A stretch of 64,000 bases of DNA from Eucalyptus grandis (lineage: Eukaryota; Streptophyta; Magnoliopsida; Myrtales; Myrtaceae), in the NCBI RefSeq assembly GCF_016545825.1, contig NC_052614.1:62541034-62605033 (forward strand). The letters run 5' to 3'. The notes under the pieces were generated by a model that ran no database searches, had not been told where the DNA came from, and worked only from the letters and a program-made list of their open reading frames with translations. The translations under genes and the position numbers were made by a program. Below are positions 34,069 through 45,699 of the stretch, piece by piece (the first letter of the stretch is position 1; each line of letters opens with the position of its first letter).

Positions 34069-37000
34069 TGTAACATCCTGAATTTTCGACCCGTCCTGAA
34101 TTTATGAAATGGGCATCTCGTCAGTGCGCCTATGGTCCTTTTTCTCTGAGCTGATCACTCACGACTTGACCAATCTATTGGGTGAAGCCGTTAAGGGATA
34201 TAACTGCGGTAAAATCCCTAAAAGTTACCCGGTAGGTCAGATCGGACTAAAATCGCGTTCGATCGATTTTAACCACGAAATTGAATTCGGTTTCAGAAAT
34301 CGAACGTTTGAGCATGCCACGGTTCATTTATAGGACGTCGTCTTGTCTTTCGAAGAAATTCCATTGAGTTCGGGATTTTTATGGAAAATCTTTTCGGACG
34401 ATTCGAAGAACATTGGAAATTTGGATGGGCCAAATCGAATGGATTTTTGGCCTCCTTACCGAGTCATTTGGTGATGGGGATTTATAGAAATTGTGTGGAC
34501 TTTTTCCTTAGCAAAATTGGACATCAAATTGGAGAATTGGAGAAGAAAGTGAAGTCCAAAAAAATTAAGGGAAATTCGGAGCTAGGCATGGAGGGGTGCA
34601 ACATTTGTCATCAAATTGGATTATATGTTATTAAATGAGCAAGAAAGTATTGGGGAACAAGTGGATAAGCTTGAAGACTAATTGGACAATCTAATGATGG
34701 TTTTAGATATTTGTTTTTGGATTTTTGTTTCCCTCTTCTTCGGCTTCTCTCGCAAGCCAAGCCACTAACTAATTGCCCTCTTCTTCTTCGTGCGAAGCCC
34801 CTACATCACCGTGTCTAGCTTTGCTCATGTTTTCTTTTCATTTTTCTTCATGTTTCTTTGTCCATCAAGCAGCGGAATCCCTCCATTTTTCCTCACGACA
34901 GCCTCACATATTTCTCCCTCCACAGAAGCCATTTGCTGCCACGTCTTTCCCCCTAGTCAAACCAACGAAACCCCTTCCCCATGGTTGACCGAAAGAACCC
35001 CTTCATTACTCCATTACGATTTGTTCTCCTTAGCTCCATCGAAGTCTAGCAACACCGAAGTAATTCCCCAAGCTGCCGCATGCCAACCTCCACCCACGAA
35101 GCCCCAACGCCAGCCCACTAAGTCAACCGTAGTCACTCCAACCCACCAACATTGACTCCGTGTATGCCCGTTCCCCTGCAGCAACGCACGAAGATTGCTG
35201 CTCCTTCGACGATCTATTCGCGTGCAAGCCGGCCCGCATAAATTCAATCCAGCGAATTTGTTTTGTGTCCAGCAAAGCCGAGGCCCAACCTAAGTGGATT
35301 TTAGCAGCCATCTTCAGCCAAGTCTGCAGCCCATCTTTGGCTTTGGAGTTCAGCCCACGTGAATGTTTCAAGTCTAGCAGTCTAGTTTTGAAGCCTGCTT
35401 CATCCAACTTGGGCCCACTTGAAGTCAGCCCAACAGCCTGCAAAGCAAGCCCGGTCCAACTCAATAACAAATCTCAATTTGGGCTGAGTTTGTTGGGCCA
35501 AGTTTAGGCCTAATTCAAGCTCGTTGGTGTCATCACGAGCCCAAGTTTGACCGCTGTCACACTATCGTCGCGGTGATCTGGTCTCCGCTTTTAATCAAGT
35601 GAGTTTTACTCACTAATGCTTTCTTAGTTTGCTAATTATACTTAAGGGTTGATTAGATTTAATTAAGTGCAATTAGGTGGTTAGATTAGAGTAGATTAGT
35701 GATTATTAGATAATTGTGATGCATGTTAGGCAATTGAATTGTGCAATTAGCAAGTAGAGACGTACGTCTATTTATTGAATGCATCTAGGGACTTTTCTTG
35801 ACTCGTTTCGGGCTTCAATCAGGCACTACGGGCTTAAATTGGATCTTTAGTATATAATTATTAATTTTCGAAATTATTTATTTTCCGGAAATTAGGCAGG
35901 GAAAATTGACGACCGGAATTTTATGCTGATTATTGTGGCGCAGTCCGTTTATTTAATTGAGCTTTATTTCGTACTAAATTGAATTATTTGTGAAAGTGGG
36001 AATCATTCTTCAATTGGATAATCTTTGGTTATTAATTAAAAAATAATCGAACATTGGTTGATAATGCCAAAAATATTTGAGTGGGCTATAGAAAATGTGG
36101 GAGTTATGGAAAGCAAAATATTATATTTTGGCTAAGGCCAGCCATGTGCCTACGCACAATATTTTATTGGGTATGATAAAAAGATGGAATTGGTTGTATG
36201 ATTGGGATGGTATACTATATCGACCTACGGGCGATATGTCAGCTTATTAGAGAGCAGTATATCGATATACTATATCAGCCTATGGGTGATATGTCAGCTT
36301 AGCAGAGAGTAGTATACCTTATTAGTTTTGATGGAATATGTCGGTACACTATATCAGCTTACGGGCGATATGCCAGCTTAGCAGTTAGCAGAGAGCAGTA
36401 TACCTTATAAGTTTAGATTGAGCACTATTGGTATATTATATCAGCCTAAGGGCGATATGGTAGCTTAGTAGAGAGCAATATACCCGATCATCTCAGAAGC
36501 GAGCTATACTATCTATTTATCAACTTAGCAGTGAATAGTTCTTATATGAACGAACTTTATAGATAGTATGAGATGAGCCGACCAAGAAAGGGTCGAGATG
36601 ATATGTAATCGACTAGGTCGATTGATCATTGCTTTGAACTGATGTCATGAACTGATTGATTGAATTGAAATGACCGGTGAATGGTCTGACTGACATGTAA
36701 TCAACTAGGTCGATTGATCGAGATATCAATTTGTGATGTGATTGCTTGGGTGCCTATTGAACTGTGCTAATATGCAAGTGGAATATGATGCCAAGGTAAG
36801 TCCTCCGACCCGTGCATGCATAGGCAACCCGGTTAGCGTATTAGTTTACTAATCGAGTCTTGGAAGGTAGAACTTGCTAAGACATGCTCTCAATGATTAT
36901 TGAATAACCATTTCAGGACCCTGATGAGGAGCTTAGGGAGGAGGGATCTAAAGAGGAGAACCTTAAAGTGAAACCTGAGAGGAGGAAGATTTTGAAGAAG

Positions 37001-37337
37001 AAGATGACCACAAGGAGGATCTTGAGTACGATCCGGATGAGAACTGAGATCACATCCTGTTTTGTGTGAACCTTGTTTTTCTGTGGACAGGTGTTAGGTC
37101 AGACCTATGTTGATGGTATTGTAAAATACTATGGGTTGTGATATGTATAGAAGTAAGGTTGTGAATTTCATTATGAAAATTGTGGCCTACTTTTATATCC
37201 CAATATTTTGTTGTTTGGGGATTACCTTATGCTTCTGCATGCGTATTAAAATGAATGGGTTGGCGATGCATCATGGGACGTCACTATTAATTGACCAGGT
37301 GAGAGATGGGCATGCGTTCGAGGATTGAGGGATGACA
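34069..37337 (+). repeat. 5' LTR of the chromovirus
   Basis: Aligns with 40,819-43,508 along its first 2.7 kb with scattered substitutions. It contains a tandem array at 36,208-36,490 of a roughly 50-90-base unit built on 'gtatactatatc..cct' and 'gggcgatatg.cagcttagca'. The last part (about 36,770-37,337) has no partner in the shortened 3' LTR. Confidence 0.85.
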
Positions 37338-37348
37338 TCCCGTTTAAG

Positions 37349-37360
37349 TGGTATCAAAGC
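37349..37360 (+). other. Primer-binding site of the chromovirus
   Basis: TGGTATCAAAGC differs by one base from the canonical TGGTATCAGAGC complement of initiator methionine tRNA. It lies 11 bases after the proposed LTR end. Such sites prime minus-strand DNA synthesis. Confidence 0.75.
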
Positions 37361-40300
37361 GAAGTTCAAGATTGGAGTAATAAGGAGCGATGGGTCTTGG
37401 GATAGTAATAAGCAAGGCCTTTTTATGCCGGTGCATGTTTGTGTTAACTGGATGCTAAAATTGTTTGTCGTGTGTAAATCGCTTATCTTTTAATCCAGTA
37501 TGGATTTGGAAGACAAGTTTCAGTGTAAAGGTTGAATCATGAGCGAGTAGGAGCTAAGGACTCCTGATAAGAGGGTCGTAATCTCTGTGACTTGGGGTGG
37601 AACATCGACGAGGATCGGTGCCCGAGGCGATTGAGTTTAAGCGCAGGTTCAGAGCAGCACTAGTGTAAGAGTATCGCTGTAGGTCAGTACTAATGTAGTA
37701 GCATCGAGCGATCCTTTGTTTGACGGGATCGTTCAGGCACTAGTGTTCCTTGGGAACCGTTTGAGACAGCAGACCCTGGAATAAGTCGTTGTTGTTGCCG
37801 TGTCTATTAAGGTCCAACCTGGATTGGTGGTCAGGGATCAGACTTTAGTATTTGAGTCAAGATTCAGTACAAGTAGAAATGGAAATCGGTCAGGGAGAAG
37901 ATTGATGTTGAGAGAAAAGTATTCTATTCCACCCAACAGGAAGGGTGGGATAATGGGTCGGCATCGAGTCAAATGTATCATGTTGTTTCCAAGCGTGATG
38001 ACGAAGATTGATCTTATGTCTTTCATAGGACGAGAAATTATTTGGAGTGTAGCTGAAAGGGATATTTGGACAGGAGTGGTCCTATCAGATCGATGGGACA
38101 ACCAGAAAGAGTGCATGCTATCACTTGACCGGAGATAGAGGACTCACCAGATGGGTGCCAAACGTATGGAAGGGAGCATAGATAAATCCCGTGTCCGGGT
38201 ATGGCTAGAACATGTTATGATGATTACTAGCATGGCCATCAGGTGAGGGACTGTCGGTGAAAGTCTAAGGTAGCATAGACACCGCTACTGCAACTAGGAC
38301 GCCACTAGGATGGCGAAAGGGACAACAATAGAATCGACCTTGCCCCAATCAAAAGAAGAATGTTCATGGGGAGATTTTATCAGAGTAGCGCAGCAGAGCC
38401 TTGGACTCCGTTTGTAGAATTTCAGTTAGTTGAAGTAAAGTGGAAGAAAGGGGAAACGCTAGCTATAGTTGGGTTTGACTAGTTGTCGAAGATCAACAAA
38501 TTATGTGATCAGTTACAAAAAGTGTCAATACTTTCAATCGACTTGAGGTCTGTTATCATCAGTGGAGAACTAGGAAGGAGGTTATACCAAATATAGTGTT
38601 TCGTACTCGATATGGCCCTTGTTAGTGCAATGTGATGCCATTGGGTCTGACAGATGTTCCAACTGCGGTCATGGATTTGAGAAATCGAGTGTTCAAAGAA
38701 TGTCTAGGTCAGTTGTGATCGTGTCGTGTAATGACATTCCGGTGTATTTGAGGGATGCTAAGGAGCACAAGAGATGTCTAAGAATGGTGAAGGAATTTCC
38801 ATGAACCTGGTCAAGACGGAATAAGTTATCAGTGGACCAAGACCGACAACAGTATTAGAGATCAGAAACCGTTTAAGTTGGGCAAGTCACTATAGGATGT
38901 TCGTGGAGGGAATCTCATCATCAGTGTCACCATTAGCTTGATTCCTAAAGAAAGGAGAAAAGTTCATATGGACAGATGAGTGTTAGGATAATTCCCAAGA
39001 GCTTAAGTAGAAGTTGACTACAGCTCTTGTGTTGACCATTTCTTATGGTTTAAGAGGATATGAAATTTTTAGTGACACATCGCTTATAGGATTGGGTTGC
39101 GTGTAGATGTAATGTGGTAGAGTATTACATACACGTCCTATCAGTTGATACCCCATAAGTTGAACTATCTGGCACGTAATTTGGAACTCACAACATTAAT
39201 TTTCTTATTGAAGGCTTGGAGATGTTAGTTGTGTGAAGAAAGATTATGGATCTTCACTGACCAATAAAGTCTCCAGTATTTATTCTCTCAGAATGGATTG
39301 AACATGAGATAACGCTGTGAATCAGAACTTTTGAAGGATAAGAGGGTAGTATTTGGTATCACCTTAGAAGGATGAAAGAAGTCACTGATGCATTGAGTTG
39401 AGAGTCTTCATTTGTGCATATGCTGGTTAAAGTATTGACCTTACTTGAGAAAGTCGAAATTCGGTTTTCAAATTTGAGGTGAGTTACCTTTGAATTTTAT
39501 GGTTGCCCTAAAAAAAAGAAAAAAGGACCGGATATTCAAGTTGGAGTCAGATGCTTCAATTGACCGACCGGGAGGTTCAGAAGGTCATGTGAAAGGATAC
39601 GGATAAGAGAGGGGCTGACCTTCAAAATTCTAAGGATGGAATACTCAAGTTCCGAGAGAGATTGAGTGTACTTGATGATGTAGCACTCAGGGAAGAGACG
39701 TGGTCAGGAATTCACAGTAGCAATTGCAGTATTCGACATACAGTGCGAGGTAAGTCAGCATCAAGGTTAGCTCGAATGGTAGACCGATGTGAAGATAGTT
39801 ATCATCGAACAAGTTGCAAGTGTCAAATGTGTTAATAAGTGAAAGTTCAATAATGCAAATCGGGAGGACTTGTATAATCACTCGAGAGTCCTGAGTGGAA
39901 GTGGAAGTGTATTATGATGGAACATGTGATGGGCTTGTCCAAGAATCAGAGAGGTAATGATTACATTTGGGGTAGTGGTCGACAAACTGATGAAGTCGGC
40001 CCATTTTATCGCCATATGGAAGGATCTTGATTGGAATGGGCATGTAGAAGTGTATGTGTGTTAGAAAGTTCGTCTGCGTGGAGTACCAATGACAAACTTA
40101 TATCAGATCTAGAACCGAGGTTCCCAGTTTCAACAGAACAGTCAAATAGTTCCTTTTGAGGCAGAACAGAGCATGGTGTGCAGAACTTCAGTTTGTTGAG
40201 ATGAGATCAGAGAAAGAAAGATCACGGGCCTAGAGTCAATTCAACGGTCGGTGATTGTAGTTGTTGTGATCAGAATCAAATTATAGACTGCTCGAGCCAC

Positions 40301-40818
40301 CAAAAAAGTTGTATCATTGAGTATTAAAGGTCCTTAGAGTTCTAAATTGGTGATTACATCTTTCGGGAGGTGTCGCCAGTGAGGGGTACTTCATGCTTTG
40401 TCAAGAAAGGGAAAATTGAATTCGAGGTATGTAGGTTCCTTTGAGATTCTTGAAAGAATCAGGATCCTAACGTATCGTCTTGCGGTGTTGCCAAGGTAGG
40501 CACAATTGCATGGCGTCTTTCATGTGTTGAGGTTGAGGACGTATGAACTTGACCTGACCCACGTGCTAAATCTGGAAGAATTAGACGTGGACGACTAAGT
40601 GCCGTATGTGAAAAGCCTGATTCAGATCGTAAATCAGAAGCTCGGATTCGGTGAACCAAGATAGTCCCCTTTGTCAAAGTGGTCGACAACGCCACGAGGC
40701 TGAAGAAGCAAGCTGGGAAAAGTGAAACTAGATGAGATGACGATACCCCCACCTATTTGTTTAAGGATTGGTAAAGATTTAAATTTCAAGGACGAAATTT
40801 TTATAAGTGGGGAAGAGT

Positions 40819-43508
40819 TGTGACATCCAAAATTTTTGACCCATCCCGAATATATGAACTGGGCATCTCGTCAGCGCGCCTATGGTCCTTTTTCTTTGAG
40901 CTGATTACTCGCGAGTTAACCAATCTATTGGGTGAAGCTGTTAAAGGATATAACCGCGGTAAAATCCCTATAAGCTACTCGGTAGGTCGGATCAGACTAA
41001 AATCGCGTTCTATCTATTTTAACCACGAAATTGAATTTGGTTTCGAAAATCGGGCGTTCGAGCATGTCATGGTTTATTTATATGATGTCGTCTTGTCTTT
41101 CGGAGAAATTCCATCGAGTTTGAGATTTTTACAGAAAATCGTTTCGAACGATTTAGAGAACATCGGAAATTTGGATGGGCCAAATCGAATGGATTTTTGG
41201 CCTCCTTACCAAGTCATTTGGTGATGGGGATTTATAGAAATTACGTGGACTTTTTCCTTAGCAAAATTGGACATCAAATTGGTGAATTGGAGAAGAAAGT
41301 GAAGTCCAAAAAAATTAAGGGAAATTCGGAGCTAGGCATGGAGGGGTGCAACATTTGTCATCAAATTGGATTATTTGTTATTAAATGAGCAAGAAAGTAT
41401 TAAGGAACAAGTGGATAAGCTTGAAGACTAATTGGACAATCTAATGATGGTTTTAGATATTTGTTTTTGGACTTTTGTTTCCCTCTTCTTCGGCTTCTCT
41501 CGCAAGCCAAGCCACCGACTGATTGCCCTCTTCTTCTTCATGCGAAGCCCCTACATCACTGTGTCCAACTCTGCTTTGTTTCCTTTTCATTTTTCTTCAT
41601 GTTTCTTTGTCCATCAAGCAGCGGAATCTCTCAATTTTCCTCACGACAGCCTCACATATTTCTCCCTCCATAAAAGCCATTTGTTGCCACATCTTTCCCC
41701 CTAGTCAAACCAACAAAACCCCTTCCCCATGGTTGATCGAAAGAACCCTTTGCTACTCCACTTTGGTTTGTTCTCCTTAGCTCCATCAAAGTCTAGTAGC
41801 AATGAAGCAATTCCCCAAGCTACCGCATGCTAGCCTCCACCCACGAAGCCCCAACGCCAGCCCATCAAGTCAATCATAGCCGCTCCATCCCACCAACGTT
41901 GACTCTGTGTACGCCCGTTCCCCTGCAGCAACGCATGAAGACCGCTACTCCTTCGCCGATTCTGTTCGCGCGCAACCCGACCCGCACAAATTCGGTCCAG
42001 CGAATTTGTTTCGGTCTAGCAAAAAGCTCGAGGCCCAACCTAGTGGATTTTAGCAACCATCTTCAGTCAAGCCAGCATCCCATCTTTGGCTTTGGAGTTC
42101 AACCCACGTGAATGTTTCAAGTCCAGTAGTCCAGTTTTTGAAGCCTGCTTCATCTAACTTCGGCCCACTTGAAGTTAGCCCAACAGTTTGCGAAGCAAGC
42201 CCAGTTCAACTCAATAACAAATCTCAATTTGGGCTGAGATTTGTTGGGCCAAGTTTAGGCCTAGTTCAAGCCTGTTGGTGTCGTTACGAGCCCAACTTCA
42301 ACCATCCTCGTGCCGTCCTCGCGGTGATCCGGTCTCCACTTTTAATCACATGAGTTTTACTCACTAATGCTTTCTTAGTTTTCTAATTATACTTAAGAGT
42401 TGATTAGATTTAATTAAGTGCAATTAGGTGGTTAGATTAGAGTAGATTAGTGATTATTAGATAATTGTGATGCATGTTAGGCAATTGAATTGTGGAATTA
42501 GCAAGTAGAGACGTACTTCTATTTATTGAATGCATCTCGGAATTTTTCTCGACCTATTTCGGGCTTTAATAAGGCATTACGGGCCTAAATTGGATTTTTA
42601 GTATTTATTTATTAATTTTCGACATTATTTGTTTTCCGGAAATTAGGCAGGAAAAGTCGACGACCGGAATTTTATGCTGATTGTTGTGGTGCAGTCCGTT
42701 TATTTAATTGAGCTTTATTTCGTGTTGAATTGAATTATTTGTGAAAGTGGGAATTATTCTTTAATTGGATAATCTTTGGTTATTAATTGATAGATAATCG
42801 AGCATCAGTTGATAATGCCAAAAATATTTGAGTGGACTATAGAAAATGTGGGAGTTATGGAAAACAAAATATTATATTTTAGCTAAGACCGTAGCCGTGT
42901 CATACGATATTTTATTGGGTATGATAAAAAGATGGAATTGGTTGTATGATTAGGATGGTATACTATATCGACCTATGGATGATATGTCAACTTAGCAAAG
43001 AGCAGTATACCGGTATACTATATCAGCCTACGGGTGATATGTTAGTTTAACCGAGAGCAGTATACCTTATTAGTTTTGGTGGAATATGTCAGTATACTAT
43101 AGCAGCCTACGGGCGATATGGCAGCTTAGCAGAGAGCAGTATACTTTATTAGCTTAGATTGAGCATTGTCGGTACACTATATTAGCGTAAAGGCGATATG
43201 ACAGCTTAGCAGAGAGCAATATTCCCAATCATCTCAGAAGCAAGCTATACTATCTATTTATCAGCTTCGCAGTGAGCAGTCCTGATATGAACATATTTTA
43301 TAGATAGTATGAGATGAGTCAATCAAGAAATGGTTGAGATGATATGTAATCGACTAGGTCGATTGATCATTGCTTTGATCTAATGTCGTGAACTGATTGA
43401 TTGAATTGAAATGACCGGTGAATGGTCCGATTGACATGTAATCAACTAGGTCGATTGATTGAGATATCGATCTGTGATGTGATTGCTTGGGTGCCTATTG
43501 AACTGTGT
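40819..43508 (+). repeat. Truncated 3' LTR of the chromovirus
   Basis: Begins TGTGACATCC directly after the polypurine tract and follows the 5' LTR until 'ttgaactgtgttaata'. Similarity then stops and copia 5' leader sequence starts. The internal tandem array is present at about 42,957-43,230. The missing part corresponds to the last 560 or so bases of the 5' LTR. Confidence 0.85.
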
Positions 43509-44031
43509 TAATAACCAAAATCTGCCTAGAAAGCCTTATGAGATGTGATGGAGCTATGCGACCAAAATCAGCGACCCAACGAGTGGTGTGGGTCAAGCAA
43601 TGGAGCCACGAGATGGTGCTGCACCAACTGTGTGAAGGTATCGCACCAGCTGCGCGAGCGACATGGGTCACACGATGGAGCTGTGCAAGCTGCACAGGTC
43701 GCATGAGTCGTGTGAGGTGCGTGAGCCGCACAAACTGTGCAAGGGAGCTGCACAAAAGGTCAAGAAATAATAGTGCAAGAAAGAGAGAAAGAATGAGACA
43801 CTCGATGGTGACAAACCACGGTGGCGACGACCGACTATTCCGGCGAGTCGACGGCGGCGAGTGGCTACTTCGTCGACTAGGGTTAATCCCTAGGCTCTGA
43901 TACAATGTGAGGAAAACGTACATCATATTATTCAATAAAGTTATATATATATAGACACACACACACACACACACACATCAAAATAATCCCTAAAAGTGGT
44001 AAAGACCCATTTACCCTTCTTACTTCTAATA
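43509..44031 (-). mobile_element. Copia element, 5' LTR and leader (other end of the 31,112 element)
   Basis: The LTR at 43,906-44,031 matches 31,112-31,215 but is longer because of a (CA)n microsatellite (43,959-43,977). On the minus strand the LTR is followed by TTGTATCAGAGCCTAGGGAT, a near-canonical initiator-Met primer-binding site, and an untranslated leader. Leader sequence ends at the chromovirus junction (43,508), so gag is deleted. Outside the LTR the flank is ATAGG (44,032-44,036), identical to the flank at 31,107-31,111. Confidence 0.88.
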
Positions 44032-44045
44032 ATAGGAATCTCCAT
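44032..44045 (-). pseudogene. ACC oxidase-like gene, first codons, separated by the retroelement insertion
   Basis: The minus strand reads ATGGAGATTCCTAT. The ATG (44,043-44,045) begins M-E-I-P, and the last five bases are the target duplication shared with 31,107-31,111. The main part resumes there in the same frame with P-M-I-D-L-S-K-L. This is the typical N-terminus of ACC oxidases, which confirms that the two pieces belong to one gene. Confidence 0.88.
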
Positions 44046-44140
44046 GATTCCGCTTCCTCTTTTCTTTACCTCTGCACTCTCTATGACAAGTTTATTGAGA
44101 TAGTTGATGGACTAGGCATATACATATATAGGGTTAGAGA
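44046..44140 (-). promoter_or_regulatory. Core promoter and leader of the broken ACC oxidase gene
   Basis: On the minus strand a TATA box reading CTATATATGTATATG (44,117-44,131) lies about 75-85 bases before the ATG, with a purine-rich leader in between. The promoter is now separated from almost all of the coding sequence by about 12.9 kb of retroelement. Confidence 0.6.
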
Positions 44141-45699
44141 TGGGGGAAGTTCAATGAATTTTTCGCCTATATTTTTTTAGACTCCTAAAGAAAGGATAAA
44201 GAAAAGAAAAGGGTCTGGGTTGGCAAAAATACTGGGCGTCATCATTGTACACAAGAGTGATTTTAATAAAAAGGCAGGTGGCTAGTCAAGAGTTGATCAC
44301 CTAAAGCAACAAGCCTGGCTAGATTCTAGGAAAAAGACTCATCTATGTGATCCTAGGAAAAAAATTGAGTCATGATCCAAATCCCGCTTTAATGACAAAA
44401 AAAGGCTTTAGCAAGTAGATAGATTATGAACTTCTTTCTCATGTCTATCATAAAGAAAAGCACAGGGTGGTCTTCTTTAGGGTTGTTGGGGACCAGTTCA
44501 TTCAATCGAAGCGTAGGGCTCACTTATTCAGTATTCATGCTTCAGTGTTCCAACCCCTCAGTTGACCTGCTTTCTTTAGTTGGTTCAGCCTAATTTAATC
44601 CAACAACAGTGAGCTACAACAATCGTTAAAGAGCCAACATAACTAGGTTGTATCTATGTGAGTTCGTGTGTTCTATGTCTTGTAAAATAAGCACTCTTCT
44701 TTTTGGGAAAGTATCAGGGAAAGCTCCTCTTTGTTACAAAGTTCACCAAAAAGGTTAGATTTGCATCAAAACAGGAATTCCCAAGTGTTATGTCCACTAT
44801 GAGTGAAATCAATCAAATGAGACATCATGCAAATCAATCAAGTGGTCGGGATATCCGTTTGGAATGTTTGGTGTCAATTAAAATCAAGACTTTTCTTCTC
44901 CTTCTTCTTTTCATATTTTTTGACAGATTTATCAGGATTTCACATAATGAGTCAGATCTGCAGCAAATTAGGAGCTACCAAGTATCATGTCAATGTGAGT
45001 TTGTTTTTCATCTTCCACCCATTGTTTGTGTTGGATTTCAAAAGAGCTTGTAGACTAGACGATGATTGAACATCTAGCAGGGTTGTTGAGTTTGGAATTA
45101 TGACCACAAAGCGTAAAATCAACCTAAGAGCATATAAGAAAGTAGAATTATGCAGGATTGAACCACCAAATTGCACCTTGGTTCATTCTTTTCAAAACTT
45201 AAATCGTTGGGCAATCATCACATTAGAAATTTGCACCTAGAAAAAGTTGGTGATTCCCTAAATGAAGGTTACCTTACATTCTAATAATAATAATTATTAG
45301 CAAAATAGACATGATTTAAGGGAGAAAAATTATGTTTAAGAAAAGTGGCTTGACAATGAGTCGCGCTTTTTCCACTTCTCGTCCAGCTCAAACACTTTTT
45401 TTTTAATAGTGTATTGTCCATCTTACCCATTGCTTTTTCCTCTTTTAAATGTTGTACTCACATGGCCAAATGTTGGGGCCATGTGGGATCCTTTTTTGAA
45501 TTTATTTCTTCTTTCTCTTCCACCTTTCTTTTTCTTGTCCTCGCTTGTGTTGAAGCGTATCCTCCAACACCTCCATGCACACCAACAATTGGGCAATCTC
45601 ACAAAGCCTCACGAGCTTCCTCTCTACCTCACCATTGTCCCTTAAAATTCTTGGAATGTCTAGCAGAATCCCCTATGCCAACACGATCTTCCTCTTGAT
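44141..45699. other. No recognisable gene; upstream flank of ACC oxidase gene
   Basis: Open frames at 44,703-45,053 and 45,409-45,698 show no family resemblance, lack neighbours and start in AT-rich sequence. I regard them as chance. It may contain distal promoter elements of the broken gene. Confidence 0.5.

Larger units (their letters stand above)
34069..43508 (+). mobile_element. Ty3/gypsy chromovirus (Tekay/Del-like), degenerate, nested in the copia element
   Basis: The 5' LTR is 34,069-37,337 (TGTAACATCC...GGATGACA). The primer-binding site TGGTATCAAAGC is at 37,349-37,360, a variant of the initiator-Met tRNA complement. Internal sequence is only about 3.5 kb and full of stops. Recognisable parts: reverse transcriptase near 38,470-38,790 ('IDLRS', 'FRTRYG', 'GLTD.PT'), RNase H near 39,010-39,330 ('IGLGCV', 'NLEL', 'LQYLF'), and the integrase C-terminus with a chromodomain-like tail near 40,420-40,790 ('YRLA.LPR', 'FHV..LRTYE', 'IQIVNQK'). 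The polypurine tract AAGTGGGGAAGAGT is at 40,805-40,818. The 3' LTR from 40,819 is truncated at 43,508. No target duplication survives. Confidence 0.85.

Noticed and set aside
35014..35507. Long open frames on both strands in the 5' LTR of the chromovirus
   Set aside because: Non-coding LTR sequence; the 3' LTR counterpart at 41,430-42,350 does not keep the frames.
36208..36600. Regular repeats considered as a CRISPR array
   Set aside because: Plant LTR context, the units are adjoining and diverged with no unique spacers, and there are no associated genes.
43495..43974. 159-codon minus-strand open frame rich in Thr, Arg and His
   Set aside because: Spans the chromovirus/copia junction, copia leader and LTR microsatellite; no gag signature.
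44703..45053. 116-codon open frame upstream of the ACC oxidase promoter
   Set aside because: No family resemblance, hydrophobic stretch from a T-rich tract, no supporting context.
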